A program made the translations under genes and the position numbers. 15,700 nucleotides of DNA from Eubacterium sp. (GTDB lineage: Bacteria > Bacillota_A > Clostridia > Lachnospirales > Lachnospiraceae), in NCBI GenBank assembly GCA_023663915.1, contig JAMPGN010000088.1:1-15700 (forward strand), written 5' to 3'. The notes under the pieces were generated by a model. That model was not told where the DNA came from and searched no databases. It worked only from the letters and a program-made list of their open reading frames with translations. The first letter of the stretch is position 1, and every line of letters starts with the position of its first letter. Below, piece after piece: positions 7,502-14,410 of the stretch.

Positions 7502-9769
7502 TTATTTTGCTGCCTCTTTCTTGACCATCTTGGTACGCAGTACATACCAGAATGCGCTTGCCAGACAGATGGAAGAATACGTACCACAGATAATGCCCGC
7601 AATCAGCGGCAACGCAAACTCCCGAATCGAAGATACGCCGAACACCTCAAGCGCCGCCACCATAAAGAAGGTTGTCAGGGAAGTAAAAATACTCCTGGAC
7701 AAAGTCTGCGAAATACTCTTGTTGAGCACTTCTTCCAGACTTTCCTTATCCCTTTTATCCCGCAGGTTCTCACGGATACGGTCAAAGATTACGATGGTCG
7801 CATTGATAGAATAACCAATGATCGTCAGCATACATGCGATAAAGGTATTGCCTACCGAAATCTTAACGATCGCGTAGAAAGCAAGCACGACTAGCACGTC
7901 GTGAATCAGTGCAAACACAGAACTTGCCCCAAAACGAATATCTTTAAACCGGAACCAGATATAGAGCAACATGAGTATCGTCGATACAAGAATCGCCTTG
8001 ATCGCGTCCGCCTGCATCTCGGAACTGACTGTCGCGCTGATCGTCTCCGCCGTGATACTGTCTGCATCCACACCGAAATTCGTTGTCATCGTGTCCGCAA
8101 ACTGCTCACGCTCTTCCACATTTAGCGTCCTCGTCTTGATAATGACCTGATTAGATCCCGCCACCTTGGTCGTCTGCACGTTGCCGTCGCCCGTGATCTC
8201 CTCAATCAGCGGAACGATCTGTGCATCGATCTCTTCAATACTCATATCTTCATTCAATGTCATGGTCGTGGAAGTTCCGCCCACAAAGTCAAGGCTGAAA
8301 TTGAGCGGCATATCCATCTGCGCCTTGTTGATTCCCATCACGACAAAACCGATCACGATAACCGCTGCTGAGAGACCGAAGAACACTTTTCTCTTAGACA
8401 TGAAATCGATCGTCTTCCTCTCCTTCGCCACGCCGTATGCCTTCTCACTCTGCACGCCGAGCGCATAGAACACATTCAACAGATATTTGGTGACAAAAAG
8501 CGCCGTGAACATCGATAAAACAATACCAAGTATCAACGTGATGGCAAATCCTTTGATTGTACCACTTCCCATGGCAACGAGCACGAGCGCCGCGATAAAG
8601 GTCGTGATATTGCCGTCGATGATCGCGGATAACGCTTTGCTAAAACCTATTTTCACGGAAGACTGTACCGTCTTGCCGGTAGCAAGCTCTTCCCTGATAC
8701 GTGCAAAAATAATGACATTTGCATCCACCGCCATACCGACAGATAAGATAATACCCGCAATACCCGGAAGCGTCAGAGTTACTTCAAATGCATATAAGAG
8801 AATGACCATCAATTCCGTGTACAGGCATAACGCAAGCGATGCCACCAGACCGGGAACATAGTACACTGCTATCATAAATATGACCACCAGCGCAAATCCG
8901 ACTGCCGCCGCAATCAGACTGGAACGGATCGCATCCGAACCAAGCTGCGCGCCTACCACGTTGGAGCGGAGTTCTTCCAGCTCCAGTTTCAGTCCGCCGA
9001 TACGGATCGTGGACGCGATACGCTCCGCCTCCGCCGCGCCCGAAGGCACCGTGATGACCGCATTGCCGTCCGTAATCACAGCCTGTACATTCGGCACACT
9101 GACAAAATCATCATCATAATAAATCGCTATCGATTCTCCGTTATTATATGCCTTCTGCGTCGCCTGCGCAAACGCCTCCTTGCCGGTATCATTCAAGGTA
9201 AGTGTGACGATATTTTCCAGATTACCCATAGAGTCCTGCTGTGCCCTCGCCTGCGCATCCACAACCTCCGTACCCGTCAGGACAACGGAACCGTCCGCAA
9301 CCAGTTCATCAATCGACTTGGTGAGCACATACTGTATCTCAATATTCCCGTCTGCATCTATACCGTAACTGCCGCCATAATTCTGATTGCCCGCGCTGTC
9401 TGTCTGCGAGATAAAATACAGGCTTCCGGGCTTGCCTAACTCCTCAAGAATGGCATTGGCATCGGACACGCCGGGAATCTCAATATTGATCCGGTCAGCG
9501 CCTTCCTTGTATACTTGAGCTTCCGTACTGTAATTCTCGACACGCTGCTGCAATTTATAGATCGTATCGCTCATGTCCGCATCACTCGGTTTCCCGTCAC
9601 CGACCACTTGATAAGTGATGCTGACGCCCCCCGCCAGATCCAGACCCAGTTTAATGCTGGAAGCCGCTCCGGACTTGTCCGAACCGACACCGAAAACTGC
9701 CGTGTAGCCAAGCAGTCCGAGTATCAATACATAGACAACCAGACTTATGACCGCTCTGCTTTTTTTCAT
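7502..9769 (-). CDS. secDF: Fused protein-export membrane protein SecDF
   Basis: Proton-driven accessory of the SecYEG translocon that pulls exported proteins across the membrane. The 755 residues are a SecD-SecF fusion. The SecD half has TM1 (about 7-27), the signature LGLDLAGGVSI (41-51), a large extracytoplasmic domain to about 270, then five more helices, with VGMAVDANVIIFARIRE (344-360) in TM4. The SecF half starts with TM1 near 461-480, then SLDFVGGTS (492-500), the smaller external domain, and five helices including GYSINATIVIFDRIREN (652-668). Both halves keep six helices, so twelve in all. The ATG overlaps the scfB stop (ATGA, 9766-9769), implying translational coupling with the SCIFF maturase. 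Its substrate is the general Sec pathway; a special role in exporting the SCIFF peptide is inference from position only. Confidence 0.96.
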   Translation of the reverse strand: MKKSRAVISLVVYVLILGLLGYTAVFGVGSDKSGAASSIKLGLDLAGGVSITYQVVGDGKPSDADMSDTIYKLQQRVENYSTEAQVYKEGADRINIEIPGVSDANAILEELGKPGSLYFISQTDSAGNQNYGGSYGIDADGNIEIQYVLTKSIDELVADGSVVLTGTEVVDAQARAQQDSMGNLENIVTLTLNDTGKEAFAQATQKAYNNGESIAIYYDDDFVSVPNVQAVITDGNAVITVPSGAAEAERIASTIRIGGLKLELEELRSNVVGAQLGSDAIRSSLIAAAVGFALVVIFMIAVYYVPGLVASLALCLYTELMVILLYAFEVTLTLPGIAGIILSVGMAVDANVIIFARIREELATGKTVQSSVKIGFSKALSAIIDGNITTFIAALVLVAMGSGTIKGFAITLILGIVLSMFTALFVTKYLLNVFYALGVQSEKAYGVAKERKTIDFMSKRKVFFGLSAAVIVIGFVVMGINKAQMDMPLNFSLDFVGGTSTTMTLNEDMSIEEIDAQIVPLIEEITGDGNVQTTKVAGSNQVIIKTRTLNVEEREQFADTMTTNFGVDADSITAETISATVSSEMQADAIKAILVSTILMLLYIWFRFKDIRFGASSVFALIHDVLVVLAFYAIVKISVGNTFIACMLTIIGYSINATIVIFDRIRENLRDKRDKESLEEVLNKSISQTLSRSIFTSLTTFFMVAALEVFGVSSIREFALPLIAGIICGTYSSICLASAFWYVLRTKMVKKEAAK

Positions 9770-11364
9770 AATGCTCTCTCCTTTTCCTCATCGGCAAGCG
9801 CCGCTTTTATCATAATTGCGCACTCCACACGTTTTCTTTGCAACTCACAGCCAAGGTCGTAAGAACCGTTGATGTTTCCGCTGAAATGATAGGCATTGGC
9901 GGCACAACCCCCGCTGCAGTAAAATTTCGCAAAACAATCCTTACATTTGTCCTTCGCATAGACATTACATGTTTTAAAAGTATCCCGAATATCCGTGCGG
10001 ACAATGCCTTCATCCACATTCCCCATCAAAAATTCTTCCTGCCCCACAAACTGGTGGCACGGATAAAAATCGCCCCATGGAGTTACCGCAAGATACTCCG
10101 TTCCCGATCCACAGCCCGATAATCTCTTCGCCACACATGGACCACCCTCTAAATCTATCATAAAATGAAAGAATTGAAAACCTTTTCCTTCTTTTTTTCT
10201 GCGAATATATTCTAACGCCAGCTTATCATACTCGGCAAGGATCGCCGGAACGTCCTCTTTCCTAAGCGCATAATCCTCTGTATCATCCGCCACTACTGGC
10301 TCGATCGAAATCTGTTCAAACCCTTCGTCCGCCAGATGCCTGACATCCTCGCAGAAATCCAGATTGTTCCTTGTGAACGTTCCCCTCACATAGTAATTCA
10401 TCTGGTTTCTGCTCTTGGCAACTTTCTTATACTTCGGAACGACTTCGTCATAGCTCCCCTGTCCGCCCCTGTGCGGCCGCATCAGGTCATGGATCTCTTT
10501 GCGCCCGTCGATGCTTAATACAATGTTTGCCATCTCTTTATTAGCAAATTCCAGGACCTCATCGTCAAGCAACACGCCGTTCGTCGTCAGCGTGAAACGA
10601 AACTTCTTGTTGTGCGGCTTCTCAAGACTCCTACCATATGCCACCAGCTCCTTCACGACCTGCCAATTCATAAGCGGTTCCCCGCCGAAAAAGTCCACTT
10701 CCAGATTGACCCGGTTTCCAGAGTTCGCTACCAGAAAATCAAGCGCCTTCTTGCCCACTTCATAACTCATGAGCGCCCTGCGTCCATGGTATTCTCCCTC
10801 TTCGGCAAAACAATATCTGCAAGCAAGATTACAGTCGTGTGCAATATGTAAGCACAACGCCTTGACAACCGTCTCGCGGTTCTTGAATCCGTCGATATAT
10901 TTCTCATAGACATCTTCCGTGTAAAGCATTCCCGTCCGGTACAGTTCAAGAATCTCCTCGACGGTCTCCCGGAGTTCCGCATAGTCTGCCGGCTTGCCAC
11001 CATCTGCGTCTCCTTCATCTGTCAGTCCGCTGCTGCCCTCTGTACTTCCGCCATCTGTCAGTCCGCTGCTGCCCTCTGTACTTCCGCCACCTGTCAGTCC
11101 GCTGCCACCCTCCGCGCCTCCGCCGCCTGTCAGTCTGCTGCCGACCGTCGTTCCATTATCGTCCAGCGCCTCTTCCTGCTCTTTAGACAGCCTCGCATAG
11201 ACATACGCCGCAACCGCCTTTGCATCTTCCATATTGATCTTCTGTTCAAGAGCCTCCCCGACGACCGGTATCACCCGGTATGCCGCCTTATCTACCACAT
11301 GCACGCAGCCGCTATTGACGTCCAGCACGATATGATATCCGTTATTTACATATTGATGTACCAC
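9766..11364 (-). CDS. scfB: Radical SAM/SPASM maturase of the SCIFF peptide
   Basis: Cytosolic radical SAM enzyme predicted to install Cys-to-Thr type thioether bonds in the ScfA peptide (family of CteB; products called sactipeptides or ranthipeptides). Seen: N-terminal PqqD-like recognition region (about 1-65) expected to bind the leader peptide; a Gly/Ser-rich repeat insertion (76-123); the radical SAM 4Fe-4S motif CNLACRYC (Cys178, 182, 185); GGEP (227-230); and a C-terminal SPASM domain rich in cysteine (410, 418, 436, 466, 474, 477, 483, 487, 506, 515), which should hold two auxiliary clusters. The length of 532 exceeds the roughly 450 usual for the family, mainly through the insertion. 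The start is GTG (11362-11364): an in-frame TAG lies two codons upstream, and the N-terminus MVHQYVNNGYHIVLDVNSG fits the family. The ribosome binding site is poor (AAAGG 14 nt away), in contrast to scfA. It overlaps secDF by 4 nt. Confidence 0.93.
   Translation of the reverse strand: MVHQYVNNGYHIVLDVNSGCVHVVDKAAYRVIPVVGEALEQKINMEDAKAVAAYVYARLSKEQEEALDDNGTTVGSRLTGGGGAEGGSGLTGGGSTEGSSGLTDGGSTEGSSGLTDEGDADGGKPADYAELRETVEEILELYRTGMLYTEDVYEKYIDGFKNRETVVKALCLHIAHDCNLACRYCFAEEGEYHGRRALMSYEVGKKALDFLVANSGNRVNLEVDFFGGEPLMNWQVVKELVAYGRSLEKPHNKKFRFTLTTNGVLLDDEVLEFANKEMANIVLSIDGRKEIHDLMRPHRGGQGSYDEVVPKYKKVAKSRNQMNYYVRGTFTRNNLDFCEDVRHLADEGFEQISIEPVVADDTEDYALRKEDVPAILAEYDKLALEYIRRKKEGKGFQFFHFMIDLEGGPCVAKRLSGCGSGTEYLAVTPWGDFYPCHQFVGQEEFLMGNVDEGIVRTDIRDTFKTCNVYAKDKCKDCFAKFYCSGGCAANAYHFSGNINGSYDLGCELQRKRVECAIMIKAALADEEKERAL
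10996..11139 (-). repeat. Four in-frame 36-bp tandem repeats inside scfB
   Basis: Units at 10996-11031, 11032-11067, 11068-11103 and 11104-11139 each encode a 12-residue motif of the form S-G-L-T-x-G-G-S-T-E-G-S (residues 76-123 of ScfB). The two central units are nearly identical at the DNA level and the outer two have diverged, as expected for recent duplication in the middle. The period is a multiple of three, so unit gain or loss keeps the frame. It forms a flexible linker between the leader-binding region and the radical SAM core. Confidence 0.92.
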
Positions 11365-11451
11365 TTTCTACAACCAAACCTTTCTACCGGTGCCATACTC
11401 CATTGAGCGCTATGCAAAACACCGGTTTTCCACACGCTTTTTAAACGCATA

Positions 11452-11480
11452 ATAAGCAGCGACACGGGATCGCTGCTTAT
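11452..11480 (-). promoter_or_regulatory. Perfect 11-bp hairpin between scfA and scfB
   Basis: ATAAGCAGCGA (11452-11462) pairs perfectly with TCGCTGCTTAT (11470-11480) over a 7-nt loop, about 60 nt after the scfA stop and about 90 nt before the scfB start. On the minus strand the next bases are TATGCGTTTAAAAAG, not a U run, so it is at most a leaky terminator. A processing or 3'-stabilising element giving more peptide mRNA than maturase mRNA is a reasonable inference. A second, weaker dyad (ACCGGTG at 11386-11392, CACCGGT at 11420-11426) lies just upstream of the scfB ribosome binding region. Confidence 0.65.
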
Positions 11481-11538
11481 ATTTCCTGTCTTTTACGATG
11501 GCAAACGACAAATCCATCTGCCATAACAACAAAATCAA

Positions 11539-11682
11539 TTATCTTGCTTTCTCACAACTCTGATTACCCACCGTACAGGACGTCTTACAAGCCGACTGGC
11601 AGGAAGTTTGGCACTCACCGCATCCGCCCTTCTTCATGGACTCCTTCAAATCTCTGGTGCTTAAAGTCTTAATATGTTTCAT
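11539..11682 (-). CDS. scfA: SCIFF six-cysteine ribosomal precursor peptide
   Basis: A 47-residue precursor for a thioether-modified peptide, too short for many gene finders. It starts MKHIKTLSTRDLKESMKKGG, a charged leader, and then carries six cysteines at 21, 24, 28, 32, 36 and 43 in a Ser/Thr-rich core, which is the 'six cysteines in forty-five residues' pattern. Cys32 and Thr37 sit at the positions reported as the thioether pair in the Clostridium thermocellum homologue CteA; that modification is known for the homologue and inferred here. The ATG (11680-11682) has a very strong site, AAGGAGGAG, at 11689-11697. Immediately downstream is its maturase scfB, and the promoter at 11804-11832 precedes it. 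The mature product's role is not established; related peptides have been linked to quorum-sensing-like regulation in clostridia. Confidence 0.95.
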   Translation of the reverse strand: MKHIKTLSTRDLKESMKKGGCGECQTSCQSACKTSCTVGNQSCEKAR

Positions 11683-11710
11683 GCGTTTCTCCTCCTTATG
11701 TACTATCACG

Positions 11711-11734
11711 CCTAATTCCTATCTACCTAATTCC
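11711..11734. repeat. Direct repeat CCTAATTCC in the scfA leader
   Basis: The 9-mer CCTAATTCC occurs at 11711-11719 and again at 11726-11734, a 15-bp period, within the predicted scfA 5' leader about 30-50 nt upstream of the start codon. No known binding site is recognised; it may be chance or a leader-binding element. Confidence 0.4.
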
Positions 11735-11803
11735 ACTCTTACGACAGCATGACATGACTCAACGCATCGTTCCATCACACAGACTGTCTCCATAACTTTC
11801 TGT

Positions 11804-11832
11804 AGTATACCATAACTTTACGGACACGAAAA
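11804..11832 (-). promoter_or_regulatory. Extended -10 promoter of scfA
   Basis: On the minus strand the -10 box is TATACT (11804-11809), preceded by TGG, giving an extended -10 element. The -35 region TTTTCG (11827-11832), 17 bp away, is poor, as is common for extended -10 promoters. Predicted start is near 11797, leaving a leader of about 115 nt to scfA. It would allow strong expression of the peptide independent of the upstream membrane protein gene. Confidence 0.6.
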
Positions 11833-11866
11833 GTACTTTTTAGAAATTTTTTCATAGGATTCAGAT

Positions 11867-11931
11867 GTCAAAAGCCCCTTCGATAAACTTTAGCTGGCAG
11901 ATTGCACAACTTATACGATAGAACTTTTGAC
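11867..11931. repeat. 8-bp inverted repeat GTCAAAAG / CTTTTGAC
   Basis: GTCAAAAG (11867-11874) and CTTTTGAC (11924-11931) flank 49 bp between the membrane protein gene and the scfA promoter. The loop is long and there is no U tract, so it is not a typical terminator. It could be an operator pair or a weak structure in read-through RNA; evidence for function is slight. Confidence 0.3.
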
Positions 11932-11948
11932 CCCCGAACCTTCATAGC

Positions 11949-12323
11949 CTAACTAATCATTCCGCCCAGCATCCCACTCCCGGCACACAGGAAGAACACC
12001 GTAACCATATTTCCCGCAACATCCTGTAATCCCCTGTTGACAACTAAGGACACGATCACAAGAATCGCATAGTAAGCCACTCCCATGGCAAGCCCCCACA
12101 GATACTTTTTCCTGCCCGCACGCTTACCGGCTAACAGTCCCGCCGCAAAAGTAACCACTATGTAAATCCCGATGATGCAGATGGACACCACCTTTTCCGA
12201 AAGTCCGAAGCGATACAGCATAAACGCCAGCAAAAGCAATAATCCCGCCGTCAAAATATACGCCGCCAGCATACACTTCGTAACGAAAACTGCCTTTTCC
12301 ACATAAAATTCTTTTTTCCCCAT
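11949..12323 (-). CDS. Small four-helix membrane protein, TIGR04086-like
   Basis: A 124-residue integral membrane protein with four hydrophobic segments at about 13-37, 45-66, 73-95 and 106-122, and a basic loop GKRAGRKK (66-73) between helices two and three, which suggests a cytoplasmic loop. Size, helix pattern and sequence resemble the TIGR04086/YrzE family of Firmicutes membrane proteins of unknown function. I chose the ATG at 12321-12323 because GGAGG lies 5 nt upstream of it; an ATG four codons earlier (12333-12335) has no ribosome binding site. It lies immediately upstream of the scfA promoter on the same strand with no clear terminator between, so read-through into scfA is possible. 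No function is claimed. Confidence 0.82.
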   Translation of the reverse strand: MGKKEFYVEKAVFVTKCMLAAYILTAGLLLLLAFMLYRFGLSEKVVSICIIGIYIVVTFAAGLLAGKRAGRKKYLWGLAMGVAYYAILVIVSLVVNRGLQDVAGNMVTVFFLCAGSGMLGGMIS

Positions 12324-12388
12324 TTCTTCCTCCATTCCCGCAAACGACTATAAAGATACTAAATATATATTCCGGGCGATAGAAAAAC

Positions 12389-12418
12389 TTGACACATTCT
12401 TATATTCCATAGTAAGAT
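12389..12418 (+). promoter_or_regulatory. Promoter of the CNNM/CorC-type gene
   Basis: A perfect -35 TTGACA (12389-12394), an 18-bp spacer and TAAGAT (12413-12418) as -10. The predicted start near 12425 gives a leader of about 70 nt. It overlaps the divergent minus-strand promoter at 12399-12426, so the two cannot readily be occupied at the same time. Confidence 0.55.
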
Positions 12419-12426
12419 TTTTGTAA
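12399..12426 (-). promoter_or_regulatory. Candidate promoter of the small membrane protein gene
   Basis: On the minus strand TTACAA (12421-12426) and TATAAG (12399-12404) are 16 bp apart. Its -10 box lies inside the spacer of the plus-strand promoter 12389-12418. Confidence 0.45.
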
Positions 12427-12427
12427 C

Positions 12428-12460
12428 TGTCCATGGACATTTCATGCAGTATAAGCATGA
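12428..12460. promoter_or_regulatory. Palindrome and hairpin in the divergent control region
   Basis: TGTCCATGGACA (12428-12439) is a perfect 12-bp palindrome just downstream of the predicted plus-strand start and just upstream of the minus-strand -35. Next to it TCATGC (12442-12447) and GCATGA (12455-12460) form a 6-bp stem with a 7-nt loop. The position suits a repressor operator or a leader structure; the binding protein is unknown. Confidence 0.4.
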
Positions 12461-12494
12461 GCACAATATCACATAATAAGGAGTGAACATTTCA

Positions 12495-13787
12495 TTGGAT
12501 ACCACAGGTGTCATACAAATCGTAACGCTGCTGATCTTAGTTTTATTGTCAGCATTCTTTTCTTCTGCCGAAACTGCGTTTTCGACAGTCAACCGTGTAC
12601 GTCTGCGTACACTCGCCGAAGAAGAACATAAAGGAGCGATCCGGGTGCTTGGCATCTTGGACAGATATGGCAAAATGCTCAGTGCAATCCTGATCGGTAA
12701 CAATATTGTAAATCTCTCCGCTTCTTCCGTTGCCACCACTTTTGCAATCAGAACATGGGGAAACCGTGCAGTCGGCATCATGACCGGTATTCTGACGTTC
12801 GTCGTCCTCATGTTTGGTGAAATCATACCTAAGACATGGGCGATGCAGAGAGCCGAATCGATCACATTGATCTACAGCCATGTCATCTGCCTGCTGATGA
12901 CGGTACTGACTCCGGTTATTTTTATCATCGACAAACTATCGAACTGGATTCTGCGTTTCCTACATATCAGCTCCGATGGCAATACCTTCAGCATCACGGA
13001 AAAGGAATTAAAAACCTATGTGGACGTAAGCCACGAGGGCGGCGTGATCGAATCCGAGGAGCGGGAACTCATCTACAACGTATTTGATTTCGGTGACACC
13101 GTCGCCAAGGATATCATGATTCCCCGTATCCAGATGACCACTGTCTCCATCGATGCATCTTATCAAGAATTATTATCCACTTTTCAGGCTTCGATGTTTA
13201 CCCGAATCCCCGTCTACGAGGATGCCCCCGATCATATCGTCGGCGTGGTCAACATCAAGGATTTCATTCTGGTCAAAGACAGGGATAAATTCCAGATTAA
13301 GAAAATTCTGCGCGAAGCCTACTATACCTATGAATACAAGAGCGTGTCCGATCTGTTGATGGAGATTCGCGAGAAATCACTCAGCATCGCTTTCGTATTG
13401 AGCGAATATGGCGCAACGGTAGGTATGATCACCATGGAAGATATGATCGAAGAACTGGTCGGCGAAATCCGCGACGAGTACGACGCGGACGAGGAAGAGC
13501 TGATCCAGCAGATAGACGACAACAAATATCTTGTGGAAGGTACCATGAAATTAAGCGATATCAACGATGCCTTAAATATCAAACTGGACTCCGAGGACTA
13601 TGATTCCGTCGGCGGACTCATCATCGAGAAATTAGAACGTCTGCCGCAGGATCAGGAAACCATCGTTCTCGACGACGGCATCTCCCTACTGGCAGACGGT
13701 ATTAAAAACAATCGTATCGTCAAAGTTCTGATCACTCTGCCTGACGAAAACGCTCAAACAGAGGAAGAAGCTCCTGCGGACTCCTGA
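12495..13787 (+). CDS. CNNM/CorC (HlyC) family membrane protein with paired CBS domains
   Basis: About 430 residues with the family's three parts. First comes a DUF21 transmembrane domain with helices at roughly 9-28, 64-90, 96-120 and 127-150 counted from the upstream GTG; it includes AFFSSAETAFSTVN (24-37) and FGEIIPKTWA (111-120). Two CBS domains follow (about 209-325, with DIMIPR at 210-215), then a small C-terminal CorC_HlyC domain (about 343-418). Relatives are implicated in Mg2+/Co2+ transport or efflux; the old name hemolysin is misleading. Two starts are possible: GTG at 12483 overlaps its own AAGGAG, whereas TTG at 12495 lies 11 nt after it and gives MDTTGVIQ, so I prefer TTG. It is the only plus-strand gene and its last 56 nt overlap the convergent phosphatase gene. 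Confidence 0.93.
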   Translation: MDTTGVIQIVTLLILVLLSAFFSSAETAFSTVNRVRLRTLAEEEHKGAIRVLGILDRYGKMLSAILIGNNIVNLSASSVATTFAIRTWGNRAVGIMTGILTFVVLMFGEIIPKTWAMQRAESITLIYSHVICLLMTVLTPVIFIIDKLSNWILRFLHISSDGNTFSITEKELKTYVDVSHEGGVIESEERELIYNVFDFGDTVAKDIMIPRIQMTTVSIDASYQELLSTFQASMFTRIPVYEDAPDHIVGVVNIKDFILVKDRDKFQIKKILREAYYTYEYKSVSDLLMEIREKSLSIAFVLSEYGATVGMITMEDMIEELVGEIRDEYDADEEELIQQIDDNKYLVEGTMKLSDINDALNIKLDSEDYDSVGGLIIEKLERLPQDQETIVLDDGISLLADGIKNNRIVKVLITLPDENAQTEEEAPADS

Positions 13788-14400
13788 TCATCCGTTCTTG
13801 CACCGCTCCTGCGGCAAGAAGCTGCTCCTCCGTCCGGAATCCCCATGCAACGCTGATACATGGCATGGGAACATTTGCGGCAGTCTGCAGATCGACTTCC
13901 GAATCCCCTACATAGACCGCACAGGATGCATCCGAAGACAAATCAGCTAGTGCCCGATAAACCATATCGGGCGCGGGCTTTTTCTGTATCTCTTCGCTCT
14001 CACCGATCGCCGTCTGTACATATTCGCCAAAATGCCTGCGGCAGAGCTGCTTGACTGCCCGGTCTGGTTTGTTCGATACGACCGCCAGCCGGTAGCCAGA
14101 CTGCTTCACCAGCGCAAGCATCTCCACAACTCCCTCATAAGGCGCCGTCTTGTCCTCGCAGTGCAGTGCATAATGCTCCCGGAACGCGCCTAACATTTCA
14201 TGGTATGCCGGATTGTCTGCGCCGTGCGGGATCGCGCGCTCGACCAGTTTTGCCGCACCGTTTCCGACATAACTTCTAATATCCTCAATCGTATGTAACG
14301 GCAGATTGTATTTTGCCATCACATGGTTTACACTGTCCGTCAGATCTTCCAGCGTATCAAGAAGTGTTCCATCCAGATCAAAAATGATTGTATCGACCAT
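13732..14400 (-). CDS. HAD-family hydrolase, phosphoglycolate phosphatase type
   Basis: A 222-residue cytosolic phosphatase with all four HAD motifs: FDLDGTLLDT (7-16, nucleophile Asp8 and general acid Asp10), VVSN (107-110, Ser109), the Lys at KKPAPD (140-145), and VGDSEVDL (164-171). A helical cap lies between motifs I and II, as in the Gph/PgmB group; the substrate may be phosphoglycolate, another sugar phosphate or a nucleotide and cannot be told from sequence. I chose the second ATG (14398-14400): AGGAGG at 14407-14412 lies 6 nt from it but abuts the first ATG (14404-14406). It begins 10 nt after the SseB-like gene, whose stop codon overlaps this ribosome binding site, so coupling is likely. 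Its last 56 nt overlap the 3' end of the CNNM gene on the other strand. Confidence 0.92.
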   Translation of the reverse strand: MVDTIIFDLDGTLLDTLEDLTDSVNHVMAKYNLPLHTIEDIRSYVGNGAAKLVERAIPHGADNPAYHEMLGAFREHYALHCEDKTAPYEGVVEMLALVKQSGYRLAVVSNKPDRAVKQLCRRHFGEYVQTAIGESEEIQKKPAPDMVYRALADLSSDASCAVYVGDSEVDLQTAANVPMPCISVAWGFRTEEQLLAAGAVQERMIRSPQELLPLFERFRQAE

Positions 14401-14410
14401 ACTCATCCTC

